DNA of 64,000 nucleotides from an uncultured Paracoccaceae bacterium (GCA_947503175.1 CANNCO010000001.1:558001-622000), one strand, 5' to 3'; numbered from the stretch's first letter, positions 26,632-36,016 are shown. Numbers and translations are program-made. Notes: generated from the sequence alone by a model not told the origin.

Positions 26632-27630
26632 ATGAGCGTAACGCTGAAAGATGTGGCCAAACGCGCAGGCGTTTCGCGTTCTGCGGTTTCGCGGACCTTC
26701 ACCGAAGGTGCGTCGGTTTCCAAGAAGACCCGTCAAAAGGTCGAGAAGGCCGCGTCGGAGCTGGGCTATCATCCGAATGCGCTTGCTTCGAGCCTGACGA
26801 CGGGGCGGACGAAACTGATCGGGCTGATCTCGAACAACTTCCACAACCCGATCTTTCTCGAGGTGTTCGATCTTTTCACGCGAGGGCTTCAGGAGAGGGG
26901 CTTGCGCCCGCTGATCGTCAACCTTCAGGAAGAAACCCCGCCGGAACAGTCGGTTCGGATGCTGCGGCAGTATTCCGTCGACGGCGTTGTGGTGGCGTCT
27001 TCGACTCTGCCGCCCGATTTCGCACGGGCGTTTCGCGACGCGAAGATCCCTGTCGTGCACACATTTGGCCGAATCGCGAATGCACCGGATGTGCATGTGG
27101 TAGGCATCGACAATGTGGAATGCGGTCGGATCGCTGCACAGGCGCTGATCGACCGGGGGTATAGTCGCGTGGCGTTTCTGGGCGGCCCGGCCGAGGCGAC
27201 GTCGACCCAGGATCGTCTGCGAGGTTTTCTTGAGGTTCTGCGGACTCGGCCCGATATGGCCGTGACCCATAGCTTTGCATCCGCCTATTCTTTTGATGCG
27301 GGCCGGGTCGAGATGACGAAGCAGCTTATGACCGAAAGGGCGGAGGCCTATTTCTGTGGTGATGACGTTTTGTCGATCGGGGCCTTGAGTGCGATTCAGT
27401 CGGCAGGTCTGAGCGTTCCGGAGGATGTTGGCGTTATAGGCCTGAACGACATGGAGATGTCGCGATGGGAAAACATTAACCTGACGACGATTCATCAGCC
27501 CGTGCAGCACATCATCGACGGATCCATCGACCTGGTCGTATCGATGCTGGAGCAGCCCGACCGCTATCCCGAGGCACGTCTTTATCCGTGTCGGCTGATC
27601 GAGCGGGGGACGTTGCGACCATTGCCGTGA
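26632..27630 (+). CDS. LacI-family repressor of the inositol regulon
   Basis: A 332-aa LacI/GalR regulator. Residues 4-50 form the HTH (VTLKDVAKRAGVSRSAVSRTF), followed by the hinge LASSLTTGRT and a type 1 binding-protein effector domain. It is divergent from the ABC transporter across an 18-bp palindrome. The same core palindrome sits in the iolD/Gfo-Idh divergent promoter about 6 kb away. It is therefore the obvious repressor of both units, presumably released by inositol or an inositol catabolite. Better-known inositol repressors (IolR) are DeoR or RpiR types, so the LacI type is a lineage variant. Confidence 0.88.
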   Translation: MSVTLKDVAKRAGVSRSAVSRTFTEGASVSKKTRQKVEKAASELGYHPNALASSLTTGRTKLIGLISNNFHNPIFLEVFDLFTRGLQERGLRPLIVNLQEETPPEQSVRMLRQYSVDGVVVASSTLPPDFARAFRDAKIPVVHTFGRIANAPDVHVVGIDNVECGRIAAQALIDRGYSRVAFLGGPAEATSTQDRLRGFLEVLRTRPDMAVTHSFASAYSFDAGRVEMTKQLMTERAEAYFCGDDVLSIGALSAIQSAGLSVPEDVGVIGLNDMEMSRWENINLTTIHQPVQHIIDGSIDLVVSMLEQPDRYPEARLYPCRLIERGTLRPLP

Positions 27631-27639
27631 GGGCCGTGG

Positions 27640-28809
27640 TCAACTGGCCAGAAACTCTTTCATGCGTGACAGGGCGGTGCGGATGTTGTCCTGACTGTTG
27701 GCATAGCTGAGCCGGATATAACCCTCGCCCAGAATGCCGAAATCGGGTCCGCCGATAGTGGCCACACCGGGACCTTCGAGCAGTTCGGATGCAAGCGCCT
27801 TGGCCTTGTACCCGGTTCCAGTGATGTTCGGGAAAGCATAGAAGGCGCCTTTGGGCGTGATGCAACTGACCCCCGGGATGTCGTTCAGAAGATCGACGAC
27901 AAGCTTTCGGCGGGTATCGAATTCGGCCACCATTTCAGCGACGGCATCCTGCGGGCCGGTCAGTGCCTCCAATGCCGCAAATTGGGCAGGTGCGTTTACA
28001 CAGGACCATGCATTGACCGCCAGTTTGCGGGCTTTGTCGTAAAGCCCATCGGGCCAGACGGAATAGCCTAGGCGCCAGCCGGTCATCGCATAGGTCTTGG
28101 ACCAGCCGTTCAATAGGATCACCCGGTCGCGGATCTCCGGGTAGCTCAGAAGCGAGACATGTTCTTCGCCGTCGTAAAGCATCTGATCATAGATCTCGTC
28201 GGACAGGATCGCGACATCGGGATGGTTGGCAAGACCGGCCACCAGTTTGTCGACTTCGGCGCTTGGTGTGACGCCGCCGCATGGGTTTGCGGGGGAGTTC
28301 AGGATCAAAAGCCGTGTGGAGGGCGTAATCAGGGACAGGGTCTCTTCGGCGGAGAACCCAAACCCGTTTTCCTCGCGGATCGGGACGGGGATAGGGCGTG
28401 CGCCCGTGAACTCGATCATCGAGCGATAGATCGGAAAACCGGGATCGGGGTAGAGGATATCGGCACCGGGTTCGCCGAACATCAGGATCGCGGCGAACAT
28501 GGTGACCTTGCCGCCGGGGACGATCAGCACACGGTCGGGGCTGACCTCGACAGCGAAACGCCGGTGCAGATCGACGGTCACAGCTTCGCGCAACTCCGGG
28601 ATACCGGTTGCGGGTGTATAACCGTGCTGGCCGTCCCTCAGCGCCTTGACTGCCGCTTCGACGATGTTGGGCGGTGTGGGAAAGTCCGGCTGACCGATGC
28701 CGAGGTTGATGACGTCCTTGCCCTTGGCCGCCAGCGCCCCGGCGCGCGCCAGAACGGCGAATGCATTTTCTTCGCCTATCCGGTCGAAACCGGCGATTGT
28801 CTTCAGCAT
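27640..28809 (-). CDS. Class I/II PLP aminotransferase, last gene of large operon
   Basis: A 389-aa fold-type I aminotransferase. The PLP lysine is in GWSKTYAMTGWRLGY, the NPANPCGGV-type cofactor/substrate loop is NSPANPCGG, and a C-terminal arginine lies in GYIRLSYA. It resembles aspartate/aromatic or arginine:pyruvate-type aminotransferases; the substrate is open. I start it at 28809 (MLKTIAG); the frame extends upstream only into the SDR gene. It is the final gene of a 17-gene minus-strand array and is convergent with lacI. Confidence 0.82.
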   Translation of the reverse strand: MLKTIAGFDRIGEENAFAVLARAGALAAKGKDVINLGIGQPDFPTPPNIVEAAVKALRDGQHGYTPATGIPELREAVTVDLHRRFAVEVSPDRVLIVPGGKVTMFAAILMFGEPGADILYPDPGFPIYRSMIEFTGARPIPVPIREENGFGFSAEETLSLITPSTRLLILNSPANPCGGVTPSAEVDKLVAGLANHPDVAILSDEIYDQMLYDGEEHVSLLSYPEIRDRVILLNGWSKTYAMTGWRLGYSVWPDGLYDKARKLAVNAWSCVNAPAQFAALEALTGPQDAVAEMVAEFDTRRKLVVDLLNDIPGVSCITPKGAFYAFPNITGTGYKAKALASELLEGPGVATIGGPDFGILGEGYIRLSYANSQDNIRTALSRMKEFLAS

Positions 28810-28822
28810 GTTCTGCCCCTCG

Positions 28823-29566
28823 TCAGTAGGTCGCGCGCCCGCCCGAAAGATCAAATACCGAGGCCGTCGTAAAGGAGTTCTCGGCACTGCAAAGCCAGCC
28901 GATCATCGATGCTATTTCGTCGACCTCGACGAACCGGGCGCGGGGGATTTTCGAGAGCATATAGGCAATGTGCTCATCCGACATCTGGTCGAAGATCGGC
29001 GTGCGCGCGGCGGCGGGCGTGACACAGTTCACCGCAATGTCGAATTCCGCCAGTTCCTTGCCCAGCGACTTGGTGAAGCCGATGACCCCGGCCTTGGACG
29101 CGGAATAGGCGCTGGCGGTGGGGTTTCCTTCCTTGCCAGCAACAGAGGCGATGTTCACGATACGCCCATAACGCCGTTCTTTCATACCCGGCACGACCGC
29201 TCGGTTCACAAGAAATGTGCCAGTCAGGTTGACGTCGACGATCTGACGCCATGCCGCGATGTCGTAGTCTTCGACCAATGTATTGGGGCCTGCGATGCCC
29301 GCGCTGTTGACGAGGATATCGACCTGTCCAAACGCCGTTTCGGTTGTCTGAAGCGCCTTCGAGATGCTGTCCCAATCCGTGACATCGCATTCCATCGCGA
29401 CTGCATTTTCAATGCGGTCTGCGGACGCCAGGGCCGCAGCGCCGTCGACGTCCCACAGGGCGACGGTTGCACCGCTTTCGGCAAGCAGCCGGGCCGTTGC
29501 CTGACCAATCCCTTGTGCCCCGCCGGTAACGACCGCGTATCTGCCGTTGAGATCATATGTATTCAT
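28823..29566 (-). CDS. Short-chain dehydrogenase/reductase
   Basis: A 247-aa classical SDR. The cofactor motif is TGGAQGIGQ, the NSAG motif follows at about residue 86, and the catalytic Ser-Tyr-Lys appear in NIASVAGKEG..AYSASKAG. An acidic residue at the end of the second strand (WDVDG) suggests NAD(H). It resembles sugar or beta-hydroxyacid dehydrogenases commonly misnamed FabG. The start at 29566 is seven bases after the LysE stop. It probably oxidises or reduces an intermediate of the big operon's pathway; the substrate is unknown. Confidence 0.78.
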   Translation of the reverse strand: MNTYDLNGRYAVVTGGAQGIGQATARLLAESGATVALWDVDGAAALASADRIENAVAMECDVTDWDSISKALQTTETAFGQVDILVNSAGIAGPNTLVEDYDIAAWRQIVDVNLTGTFLVNRAVVPGMKERRYGRIVNIASVAGKEGNPTASAYSASKAGVIGFTKSLGKELAEFDIAVNCVTPAAARTPIFDQMSDEHIAYMLSKIPRARFVEVDEIASMIGWLCSAENSFTTASVFDLSGGRATY

Positions 29567-29573
29567 GGTGCCT

Positions 29574-30179
29574 CTATTCGCTTGACGAGAGCAGAAATCC
29601 ACCGATCGCAAGAGCCACGACCGCAAGCATGGACAGGCTCATGCCGATATTGATGGCCCGGTGCGCCGTCTCTGACAGGTTGAGTTCGCGCAGCCTTATC
29701 CCGGCCCAAAGCCAGAGGAAGTGGATCGGGATCCAGATGGCGTTCACGATGATGAACTTGATGATCGTCTCGGTCAGAAGGCTTTGCGGCAGGAAGGAGA
29801 ACCCAGAAAACAGGGTTGTGTTTACCGCATAGGCCTTGGGGTTGATCATCTGGAGCGCGATGCCGTTGGCAATCCCCGGGGCTTTGCGCGCTTCGATGAA
29901 GGCGATACGCGATCCGGCCAGCGCGATCCGCAGCGCCAGGTAAAGGAGATAGGCGGCAGACAGGAAGAACAGCACATTTCGGATGCGTGGATCGGCAAGG
30001 ATCACGGCAGCGATGCCGGTGACGACCGCAAGCGCCACCATGTTGGTGCCGATGAACAGGCCCAGAACGTAGCGCGAGCCCGGTCTTGCACCGAAGGCCG
30101 AGCCGACACCGGCGGTCGAGAGCACACCGGGGCCGGGCGTGATGATCAGAAAGAATACGGCTGCGGCGAATGTTAGCAT
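29574..30179 (-). CDS. LysE/RhtB-family exporter
   Basis: A 201-aa inner-membrane protein with about five to six hydrophobic segments and the LysE/RhtB signature TPGPG near residue 15. The family exports amino acids and amino-acid-like metabolites. It overlaps the preceding Gfo/Idh gene by seven bases, so it is cotranscribed with catabolic enzymes. It may relieve build-up of an amino intermediate. It is one of two exporters in this operon. Confidence 0.82.
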   Translation of the reverse strand: MLTFAAAVFFLIITPGPGVLSTAGVGSAFGARPGSRYVLGLFIGTNMVALAVVTGIAAVILADPRIRNVLFFLSAAYLLYLALRIALAGSRIAFIEARKAPGIANGIALQMINPKAYAVNTTLFSGFSFLPQSLLTETIIKFIIVNAIWIPIHFLWLWAGIRLRELNLSETAHRAINIGMSLSMLAVVALAIGGFLLSSSE

Positions 30180-31183
30180 TGGTCAGCCTCGGCCAGGGCC
30201 TGCGCCCTGATTGCGAGCTCCATCACTTTAAATGTGTGGGCTTGCGAGACGGCGGTTTCAGTTCGGTCTCGGATGTCATTGATAAGACGCGGGAAATAGG
30301 GCAGTCCAGCCCCCGAGGCATCGATGCGTTCGCAGCGGTCGCCGGTCGTCAGGAACAGATGATCGGTTCCGGGATGGCCCGCGACATCGACATATTTCCG
30401 CAGTTCGATTGTCCCCGCGGTCCCCAGCAAAAACAGCCGGCCGTCGCCCCACGCGGGCAGGGCGTCCGGCGTGAACCAGTCCACGCGGACATATCCCTGC
30501 GCCTGACCTGACTTGAGGGCGATCTGGCCGAAATCCTGAAAGCCCTCGGTGACGCTGCACTGGGCGGATGCGAGCGTGATTTCGGCATCTGCCGCACCCG
30601 TGAAATGCAGAAACTGATCAATCTGGTGCGAGCCAATATCGGTCAGGATGCCGCCGTTTCGGCTGCGATCAAAGAACCAGTCTGGCCGTGTCGGCGCATT
30701 CAACCTGTGGGGGCCGATCCCAAGTGTCTGGATGACCTGGCCGATTGCCCCATCGGCAACAAGATCGGAGGCGCGTGTGACGGCGGGAACTTCGAACCTT
30801 TCGGAGAAGTCGACGGTCCAGATGCGTCCGGTGGTCGCGACGGTTGTCTTGAGCGCATCCAGCTCATGCAGCGTTAGGCAGCCCGGCTTATCGCTCATCA
30901 CGTCTTTGCCGCGCTCCATCGCGTGGACAGCGAGTTCGGCTCGATCAGAGGGAATGGATGCGATAAGGATCAGGTCAATGGTGGCGTCGTCCAGCAGGGT
31001 TTCGGCGTCCGAGACACGGGGTGCATCGGGGAACCTTTTCAGGAAACCGTCAAGCGTTCGGGGCATTCCGTCGGTCCACCAGCCGGCAAGCTCCGCGCCT
31101 GCGTCGATCATATGGCCAGCCATCGTATAGATGTGGCGGTGGTCGATCCCGATGATCCCCATGCGCGGTTTTGCGTCAGTCAT
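30173..31183 (-). CDS. Gfo/Idh/MocA oxidoreductase (DKPG variant)
   Basis: A 336-aa Gfo/Idh-family protein with unusual motifs. The Rossmann start is GIIGIDHRHIYTM rather than GxGxxG, and the normally conserved EKP is DKPG. The catalytic region GSHQIDQFLHF is present. The changes at the nucleotide-binding loop suggest altered cofactor use or a structural role. It overlaps its neighbours on both sides inside the 17-gene array. Function is unassigned beyond the family. Confidence 0.72.
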   Translation of the reverse strand: MTDAKPRMGIIGIDHRHIYTMAGHMIDAGAELAGWWTDGMPRTLDGFLKRFPDAPRVSDAETLLDDATIDLILIASIPSDRAELAVHAMERGKDVMSDKPGCLTLHELDALKTTVATTGRIWTVDFSERFEVPAVTRASDLVADGAIGQVIQTLGIGPHRLNAPTRPDWFFDRSRNGGILTDIGSHQIDQFLHFTGAADAEITLASAQCSVTEGFQDFGQIALKSGQAQGYVRVDWFTPDALPAWGDGRLFLLGTAGTIELRKYVDVAGHPGTDHLFLTTGDRCERIDASGAGLPYFPRLINDIRDRTETAVSQAHTFKVMELAIRAQALAEADQC

Positions 31184-32219
31184 CCGTCCGCTCCGGTACT
31201 ATCCGTTCGCCGGTACGCGATGACTTGACAATCGCATCGATGAGACTTTGCGCGGCAAGTGCAGAGCGCCCCGTGATAGCGGGTGGCCGCCCCTGCTGCA
31301 GGGCCTCTGCAAAATCGGTGATCACAGCGCGGTGCCAGTCTGACGAGAAGGCCATGGGATCGGCACCGCCGCCGCTGCCCGCTATCGCCCCATGTATCAT
31401 GGGCGCATGGTCGCGGGGCGTTAGGACGAGTTGATTTGCTGAAAGGGTTGCGCTGGCTTTGGTGCCGTTGAGCGTGATCTCTTCGGTTCCGCCGGGGTAG
31501 TGGGTGGTTGACGACATCAGTGCACCAACGGCACCAGACTCGAAGATCAGCACCGCTGCCGCGAAATCTTCGGCTTCCATCCGGTGGAGGAAAGAGGTCG
31601 CGGTGATCGCCTGAACGCCCGTGACCGGGCCGCAGAGGTGCAGCATCAGGTCGATCATGTGAATGGCTTGTGTGATCAGAACACCGCCCCCGTCCTGCTC
31701 ATAAGTACCGCGGCCCGGTGCATCGTAGTAGCTTTGGTCGCGCCACCACGGAACGCGAACATCGACCGTTGCGATCCGGCCCAGATCTCCGTTTCCGATA
31801 TGGGTGCTGAGGGTCTGAACTGCTGGGCGCATCCGGTACTGCAACAAGACACCGAGCGGCAAGTCTGCAGCCTTGCAGGCTGAAACAATCGCGGCGGCCC
31901 GTGTCGTATACCGCTCGATCGGCTTTTCCAGAAGGATGGGTTTGCGTGCCTTGATGAGCCGATCCACATAAACTGCGCGGGCGTTCGGTGGTGTTGCGAG
32001 AATCACGAAATCGACGTCTGGATCTTCTGCGATGGCATCGAAACTGGAGTAGGCTTTCGTGCCGTGACGGTCGGCAAAAGCTTGTACGCGTTCGGGAGTT
32101 CGCGAGAAGACACCCTTGAGACGGACGGTATCTGCGGCCCCGGATATCGCGTTCACATGCATGTCCGCGACCATCCCTGTGCCCACAAGGGCTACGTTCA
32201 TCGGGCGTGACCGGTTCAT
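31176..32219 (-). CDS. Gfo/Idh/MocA dehydrogenase
   Basis: A 347-aa NAD(P)-dependent oxidoreductase with Rossmann motif ALVGTGMVADMH, lysine motif LEKPIER and catalytic TQAIHMIDLML. It looks like a regular member of the family acting on sugars, sugar acids or cyclitols. Its ATG overlaps the kinase stop (ATGA) and its stop overlaps the next Gfo/Idh gene by eight bases. The adjacent pair of Gfo/Idh genes may form a heteromer or act on successive carbons. Confidence 0.78.
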   Translation of the reverse strand: MNRSRPMNVALVGTGMVADMHVNAISGAADTVRLKGVFSRTPERVQAFADRHGTKAYSSFDAIAEDPDVDFVILATPPNARAVYVDRLIKARKPILLEKPIERYTTRAAAIVSACKAADLPLGVLLQYRMRPAVQTLSTHIGNGDLGRIATVDVRVPWWRDQSYYDAPGRGTYEQDGGGVLITQAIHMIDLMLHLCGPVTGVQAITATSFLHRMEAEDFAAAVLIFESGAVGALMSSTTHYPGGTEEITLNGTKASATLSANQLVLTPRDHAPMIHGAIAGSGGGADPMAFSSDWHRAVITDFAEALQQGRPPAITGRSALAAQSLIDAIVKSSRTGERIVPERTDD

Positions 32220-33133
32220 GCGGGAACGACCTCTTCGCGGGGAATGATTGCGCCCCGCAGCCCGATCACCCGGCAGGCCAGTTGGTGCCCGGCCTGAAGG
32301 CAGTCCGCCTCCGGCAGACCGGACAGATGCGCGGCGAGATATGCGCCGTTGAAACTGTCCCCCGCTGCCGTGCTGTCGACCATGCGCTGTGCCGGATCAA
32401 ATGGACCAGCGGGCTCTCCACTCAGAGCATGCGGGCCTTTTTCGCCCCTTTTCAAGGCACCCGTCCGAAGGCCGTAGTCCCGCAGCCGCTTGAAGGCGGC
32501 GTCTTCCGAGTCGTCTCCGAACAGCGCCATTTCGTCATCGAGGCTGGGGAGGCCGATATCGGTCCGCCGCCACGTTTCGGCGATTGTCGTCCGGGCAGTC
32601 TCGACATCGGGCCAGAGGGCAGGGCGGTAGTTTGAGTCGAACGCCACGCGACCGCCTCTTGCTCGATAGTCGGGAAGCCAGTCGATCAGATCCCGCCGAT
32701 GCTCGGGCGGCAGGATCGCAAGAGAAATGGCGGAGAAGTAAAGGACATCGTGTTCGGCGAGTTCGGCCAGCGTCAGCCCGGGGGCTTCGAACATGCGGCG
32801 TGCCGCCGATGTATCGCGCCAGTACTGGAACGACCGTTCGCCCCTTTCGTCGGTTGAAATGGCATAGAGGCCGGGCAGGGCGTTGGGGCTGCGATGGACG
32901 AGATGTGTCGCAAGACCCTCGGATGCCATAAGACTCAGCATCCGGTCGGAGAGCTGGTCCGATCCGATCTTGGTCGCATAGGCGACCTCGGCGTCACCCG
33001 CCATGCGTTTGAGGTAGATGGCGGTGTTCAACGTGTCGCCCGCAAAGCCGATCCGCGCCGTTTCGGGATGGTCCCTGTCGAGCGAAAGCTCGACCATCGC
33101 CTCGCCCAGGCATACAATTCTAAGTCTGGACAT
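32216..33133 (-). CDS. kdgK: 2-Keto-3-deoxygluconate kinase (PfkB family)
   Basis: A 305-aa PfkB-family kinase close to KDG kinases. The substrate loop GDTLNTAIYLKR, the FQYWRDTSAAR strand, the DSNYRPALW motif and the C-terminal STAAGDSFNGAY catalytic motif are all KdgK-like. It would phosphorylate 2-keto-3-deoxygluconate to KDPG for the Entner-Doudoroff route. This suits the UxaA-type dehydratase seven genes upstream, which makes KDG from altronate. No KDPG aldolase is in the window. Confidence 0.82.
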   Translation of the reverse strand: MSRLRIVCLGEAMVELSLDRDHPETARIGFAGDTLNTAIYLKRMAGDAEVAYATKIGSDQLSDRMLSLMASEGLATHLVHRSPNALPGLYAISTDERGERSFQYWRDTSAARRMFEAPGLTLAELAEHDVLYFSAISLAILPPEHRRDLIDWLPDYRARGGRVAFDSNYRPALWPDVETARTTIAETWRRTDIGLPSLDDEMALFGDDSEDAAFKRLRDYGLRTGALKRGEKGPHALSGEPAGPFDPAQRMVDSTAAGDSFNGAYLAAHLSGLPEADCLQAGHQLACRVIGLRGAIIPREEVVPA

Positions 33134-34028
33134 GGGGAACCTTCGATATGCTTTCGCGCCACCAGATGATCAGGCCGGACACGATTATGATTGCAGCGCC
33201 AAGGATGGTGTGACCATCCGGCAGATCGCCGAAGATCAAAAAACCCAACGCAGTCATGAAGATGATGAAGGAGTAAGCAAAGGGCATCAGAACATTGGCG
33301 GCGGCAAGACTATGGGCGCGGGCGAACAACTCATGCCCCGCCCACGCCCAGGCCCCCAGCCCAAACAGAAGCGCCCAGTCGCGAAGGGTTTCGGGCGATT
33401 GCCATGTCCCGAGAGCCAAAGGCAGCAAGACCGCTGTTCCAAGGGCGCCCATGTAGATCTGCATGATCTGCGCGGGAATCACGCCCGAGAGCTTGCGGGT
33501 GATGATCGAGAAGAGCGCAAGTGCGGTGGCGTTGTAGACGACAAGGAAAGAGGCCCAGTGATAGTCAACGCCGAACGGCCGGATCACGACCAACACTCCG
33601 CCAAAGCCCAAAAGGATCGCGAACCAGCGCCATGGGCCGACGCGTTCGCCCAAAAGCGGGATCGACAGGGCCGACACGATGATGGGTGAAGAAAACATGA
33701 TCGCCGATGTGACGGTCAGTGACAGATAATTGAGGGCAAAGAAGTTCAGGACGGTCGCCGAGATCAGAAGCCCGGCGCGGAGTATCAGAAGGCCCATTTG
33801 CCGCCGCGTGGCATGGCCAAAGAGTTTGTCCTGACCGGCGACCATCCCGATCGACAGTACGAAATGGACGGCATATCGCATGAAGGCCAGTTGCAGTGCA
33901 GGCAAGCCTAAAAGAACCAGCCATTTCACGGAGGTATCGACCAGGCTGAACAGAAACCAGGCAGACAGCATCATGCCGATCCCCAGACCGGCACGATCCT
34001 GTCTTGGCTGTGCAAGGAGCTCTGCCAT
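33120..34028 (-). CDS. EamA/DMT-family transporter
   Basis: A 302-aa membrane protein with about ten hydrophobic helices arranged as two EamA repeats (residues about 15-150 and 160-295). These drug/metabolite transporters are generally exporters of amino acids or small metabolites, occasionally importers. It overlaps kdgK by 14 bases and lies nine bases after the beta-hydroxyacid dehydrogenase, so it belongs to the 17-gene array. Its role there is unknown. Confidence 0.8.
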   Translation of the reverse strand: MAELLAQPRQDRAGLGIGMMLSAWFLFSLVDTSVKWLVLLGLPALQLAFMRYAVHFVLSIGMVAGQDKLFGHATRRQMGLLILRAGLLISATVLNFFALNYLSLTVTSAIMFSSPIIVSALSIPLLGERVGPWRWFAILLGFGGVLVVIRPFGVDYHWASFLVVYNATALALFSIITRKLSGVIPAQIMQIYMGALGTAVLLPLALGTWQSPETLRDWALLFGLGAWAWAGHELFARAHSLAAANVLMPFAYSFIIFMTALGFLIFGDLPDGHTILGAAIIIVSGLIIWWRESISKVPHVQT

Positions 34029-34037
34029 CAGCGGGCG

Positions 34038-34925
34038 TCAGTCTCCGAACTTTGTGGTGAAGAAGTCGACCATCTGCGGGACCAGATCTTCCGCCCGACC
34101 GTCTTCGATGGCGGCCCGAAGCGCCGCGCGCGCGCATTTCGACATGATCGACTGAGCGCCAAGGCCCTCGGCCATCTGGCCGTAATAGCCAACATCCTTC
34201 GCCGCGTTTTTCACCGAAAAGGCCAGCATCTCGGGGTTGCCATCCACGGCGTAGGCCTTCAAGAAGTCCATCATCCCTGAATGCAAGGGCCCTGCTGACA
34301 TCACGTCATAAAGACCCTGCCGGGGAACTCCGGCTTTGTCGGCCATGGCAAACGCCTCGGCCATGGAACTGGCGGTGGTCATGGCGAAGAAATTGTTGAT
34401 CAGCTTGATCGTATGGCCGGAGCCCAACGGGCCAAGGTGAAAGACGTTTTCGCCCAGATCATCAAGCACAGGGCGCACCTGTGCGAACGCCGTTTCGTCG
34501 CCTGCGCACATGATGTTCAGAAGCCCGTCTTTTGCATGCATGGGCGTACGGCCCAACGGGGCATCGAGCATCGTTCCACCGGCGGCGTCGACCAGAGCGC
34601 CAAGCCGTTTGGTCGAGCCGGGCAGGGAGGTGCCGAAGTCGATCACGACCGCGCCGGGTTTCAGCCCCGCGATCACGCCGTTTTCCCCCTCCATCCGGCT
34701 TTCCACCTGATCCGAGGTCCCCATGCAGAGCATCACGATGTCAGATGCGCTTGCGAGGTCCTTGGCGTTTTCGGCCTCGACTGCGCCGCGTGCAATCGCA
34801 GCATCGATGCGGCTGCGTTCGCGGTGACCCAGAACGGTCAGGCCATAGCCCCGGTCCATGAGACGCCCGACCATTGCCGCGCCCATGAGCCCCAATCCGA
34901 TAAATCCAATTGCCGGTTTCGTCAT
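34038..34925 (-). CDS. beta-Hydroxyacid dehydrogenase (HIBDH/tartronate semialdehyde reductase family)
   Basis: A 295-aa NAD(P)-dependent dehydrogenase. The nucleotide motif is GFIGLGLMGAAM, the substrate-binding motif is DAPLGRTPMHAKDG (about residue 120) and the catalytic lysine is in GHTIKLINN (about 171). The substrate motif deviates from the usual DAPVSGG, so the substrate is probably not plain tartronate semialdehyde or 3-hydroxyisobutyrate. Its ATG overlaps the flavin oxidase stop. Confidence 0.78.
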   Translation of the reverse strand: MTKPAIGFIGLGLMGAAMVGRLMDRGYGLTVLGHRERSRIDAAIARGAVEAENAKDLASASDIVMLCMGTSDQVESRMEGENGVIAGLKPGAVVIDFGTSLPGSTKRLGALVDAAGGTMLDAPLGRTPMHAKDGLLNIMCAGDETAFAQVRPVLDDLGENVFHLGPLGSGHTIKLINNFFAMTTASSMAEAFAMADKAGVPRQGLYDVMSAGPLHSGMMDFLKAYAVDGNPEMLAFSVKNAAKDVGYYGQMAEGLGAQSIMSKCARAALRAAIEDGRAEDLVPQMVDFFTTKFGD

Positions 34926-36016
34926 GCGATTACCCTTTCGATATCTGTGGCTATGACGGAGCCGCGCCGCCCCAACTCATCGCTGCATTTTGCACCCGCG
35001 CCGTTGCCGCCCGTCGCAACCGTCAAGCCGGGCGACAGGCGTCGGATCTCGGGAACTCCCGTTTCAGTCCAGCTTGTTACGCAGGCGGTGCGCCTTTGTT
35101 CTTTGACTTTCAGACCGGGCATGAGGCTGTGGATCGTCTCCGACAGGAACGCTTCTGTTTCCGGGTCGCCACCGGACCGAAACCATGCATTGATGTCCTC
35201 CGCTCCGATGACTTCGTGGTCCACGGGATCGCCGCCGATCTTGAGCCAATACCGCCCATCGTCGTAGCGGATCGGCGGGAGGAGATAGGTGCCGTTGGCA
35301 CTTTCGACGATCAGCGATGGCATTTTTCGCAACCGTTCGACTTCCGCCGCATCTACGGCGAAGAACGCGATGGTGCGGGGCCGTACCGTAAGCTGTTTTC
35401 GGTCAAGAAGTGTGTCCGTCCATCCGCCTGCCGCCACCAGAACCTGATCGCAGGCAACATCGCCCTCGGCTGTCCGGACGATACCTTCGGCGACATGGGT
35501 GGCCTCGACCGGCAGGATTATCGCGCCGTGCCCTACCGCAGCCTTGCATTGAGCCGCGACCAGACGACGGGGGCTGATATGACCAGCGCCCCGCGGCTCG
35601 TATGTGCCCGGCATGCCGTCCGGCATCTGGAAGAAGGGAAAGGTGTCGGCAAGCTCCTTTGGCGTCAGCAGAAGGCTATGCACATCAAGACCTTGAGCGG
35701 CGGCCGCTATCGTCTCCATTTTCTCAGGACTTCCGGCAATCAGCGCGCCGCAGTCGGTGAAAAACGAAATCCCGCTTTCTTCGGCGATCTCTGCATAACG
35801 TCCGATAGCTGCGTGGGAGGCTTTGGCGTAGAACGGGTTCGGATCGTTCACACGGGTGATCCGACCCTCATCGTAGTGGCTTGCGAATGCTCCGGCATGG
35901 CTTGCCCAGTCGTGTGGTTCATCGGGGCCAATCAGGACGACCTGATGCCCGGCCTTTACCAGATGCCGCGCGGCGGCGGCTCCGATCAATCCGCGTCCGA
36001 CAACCGCGACCTTCAT
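34922..36016 (-). CDS. MSOX-like FAD-dependent oxidase
   Basis: A 364-aa flavoprotein of the DAO superfamily, nearest by eye to monomeric sarcosine oxidase, N-methyl amino acid oxidase and amadoriase types. The FAD motif is VVGRGLIGAAAARHL at residue 4. A cysteine in RTACVTSW lies where MSOX enzymes attach flavin covalently. Substrates would be a secondary amine or amino acid. The ATG at 36016 overlaps the oxygenase stop (ATGA). It gives the operon an amine-oxidising step, matching the LysE exporter and the aminotransferase. Confidence 0.75.
   Translation of the reverse strand: MKVAVVGRGLIGAAAARHLVKAGHQVVLIGPDEPHDWASHAGAFASHYDEGRITRVNDPNPFYAKASHAAIGRYAEIAEESGISFFTDCGALIAGSPEKMETIAAAAQGLDVHSLLLTPKELADTFPFFQMPDGMPGTYEPRGAGHISPRRLVAAQCKAAVGHGAIILPVEATHVAEGIVRTAEGDVACDQVLVAAGGWTDTLLDRKQLTVRPRTIAFFAVDAAEVERLRKMPSLIVESANGTYLLPPIRYDDGRYWLKIGGDPVDHEVIGAEDINAWFRSGGDPETEAFLSETIHSLMPGLKVKEQRRTACVTSWTETGVPEIRRLSPGLTVATGGNGAGAKCSDELGRRGSVIATDIERVIA

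Noticed and set aside
26488-27510. Upstream extension of the binding-protein frame through lacI
   Set aside because: A signal peptide and GGGAGG site place the true start at 26487; the extension is antisense to a clear LacI gene.
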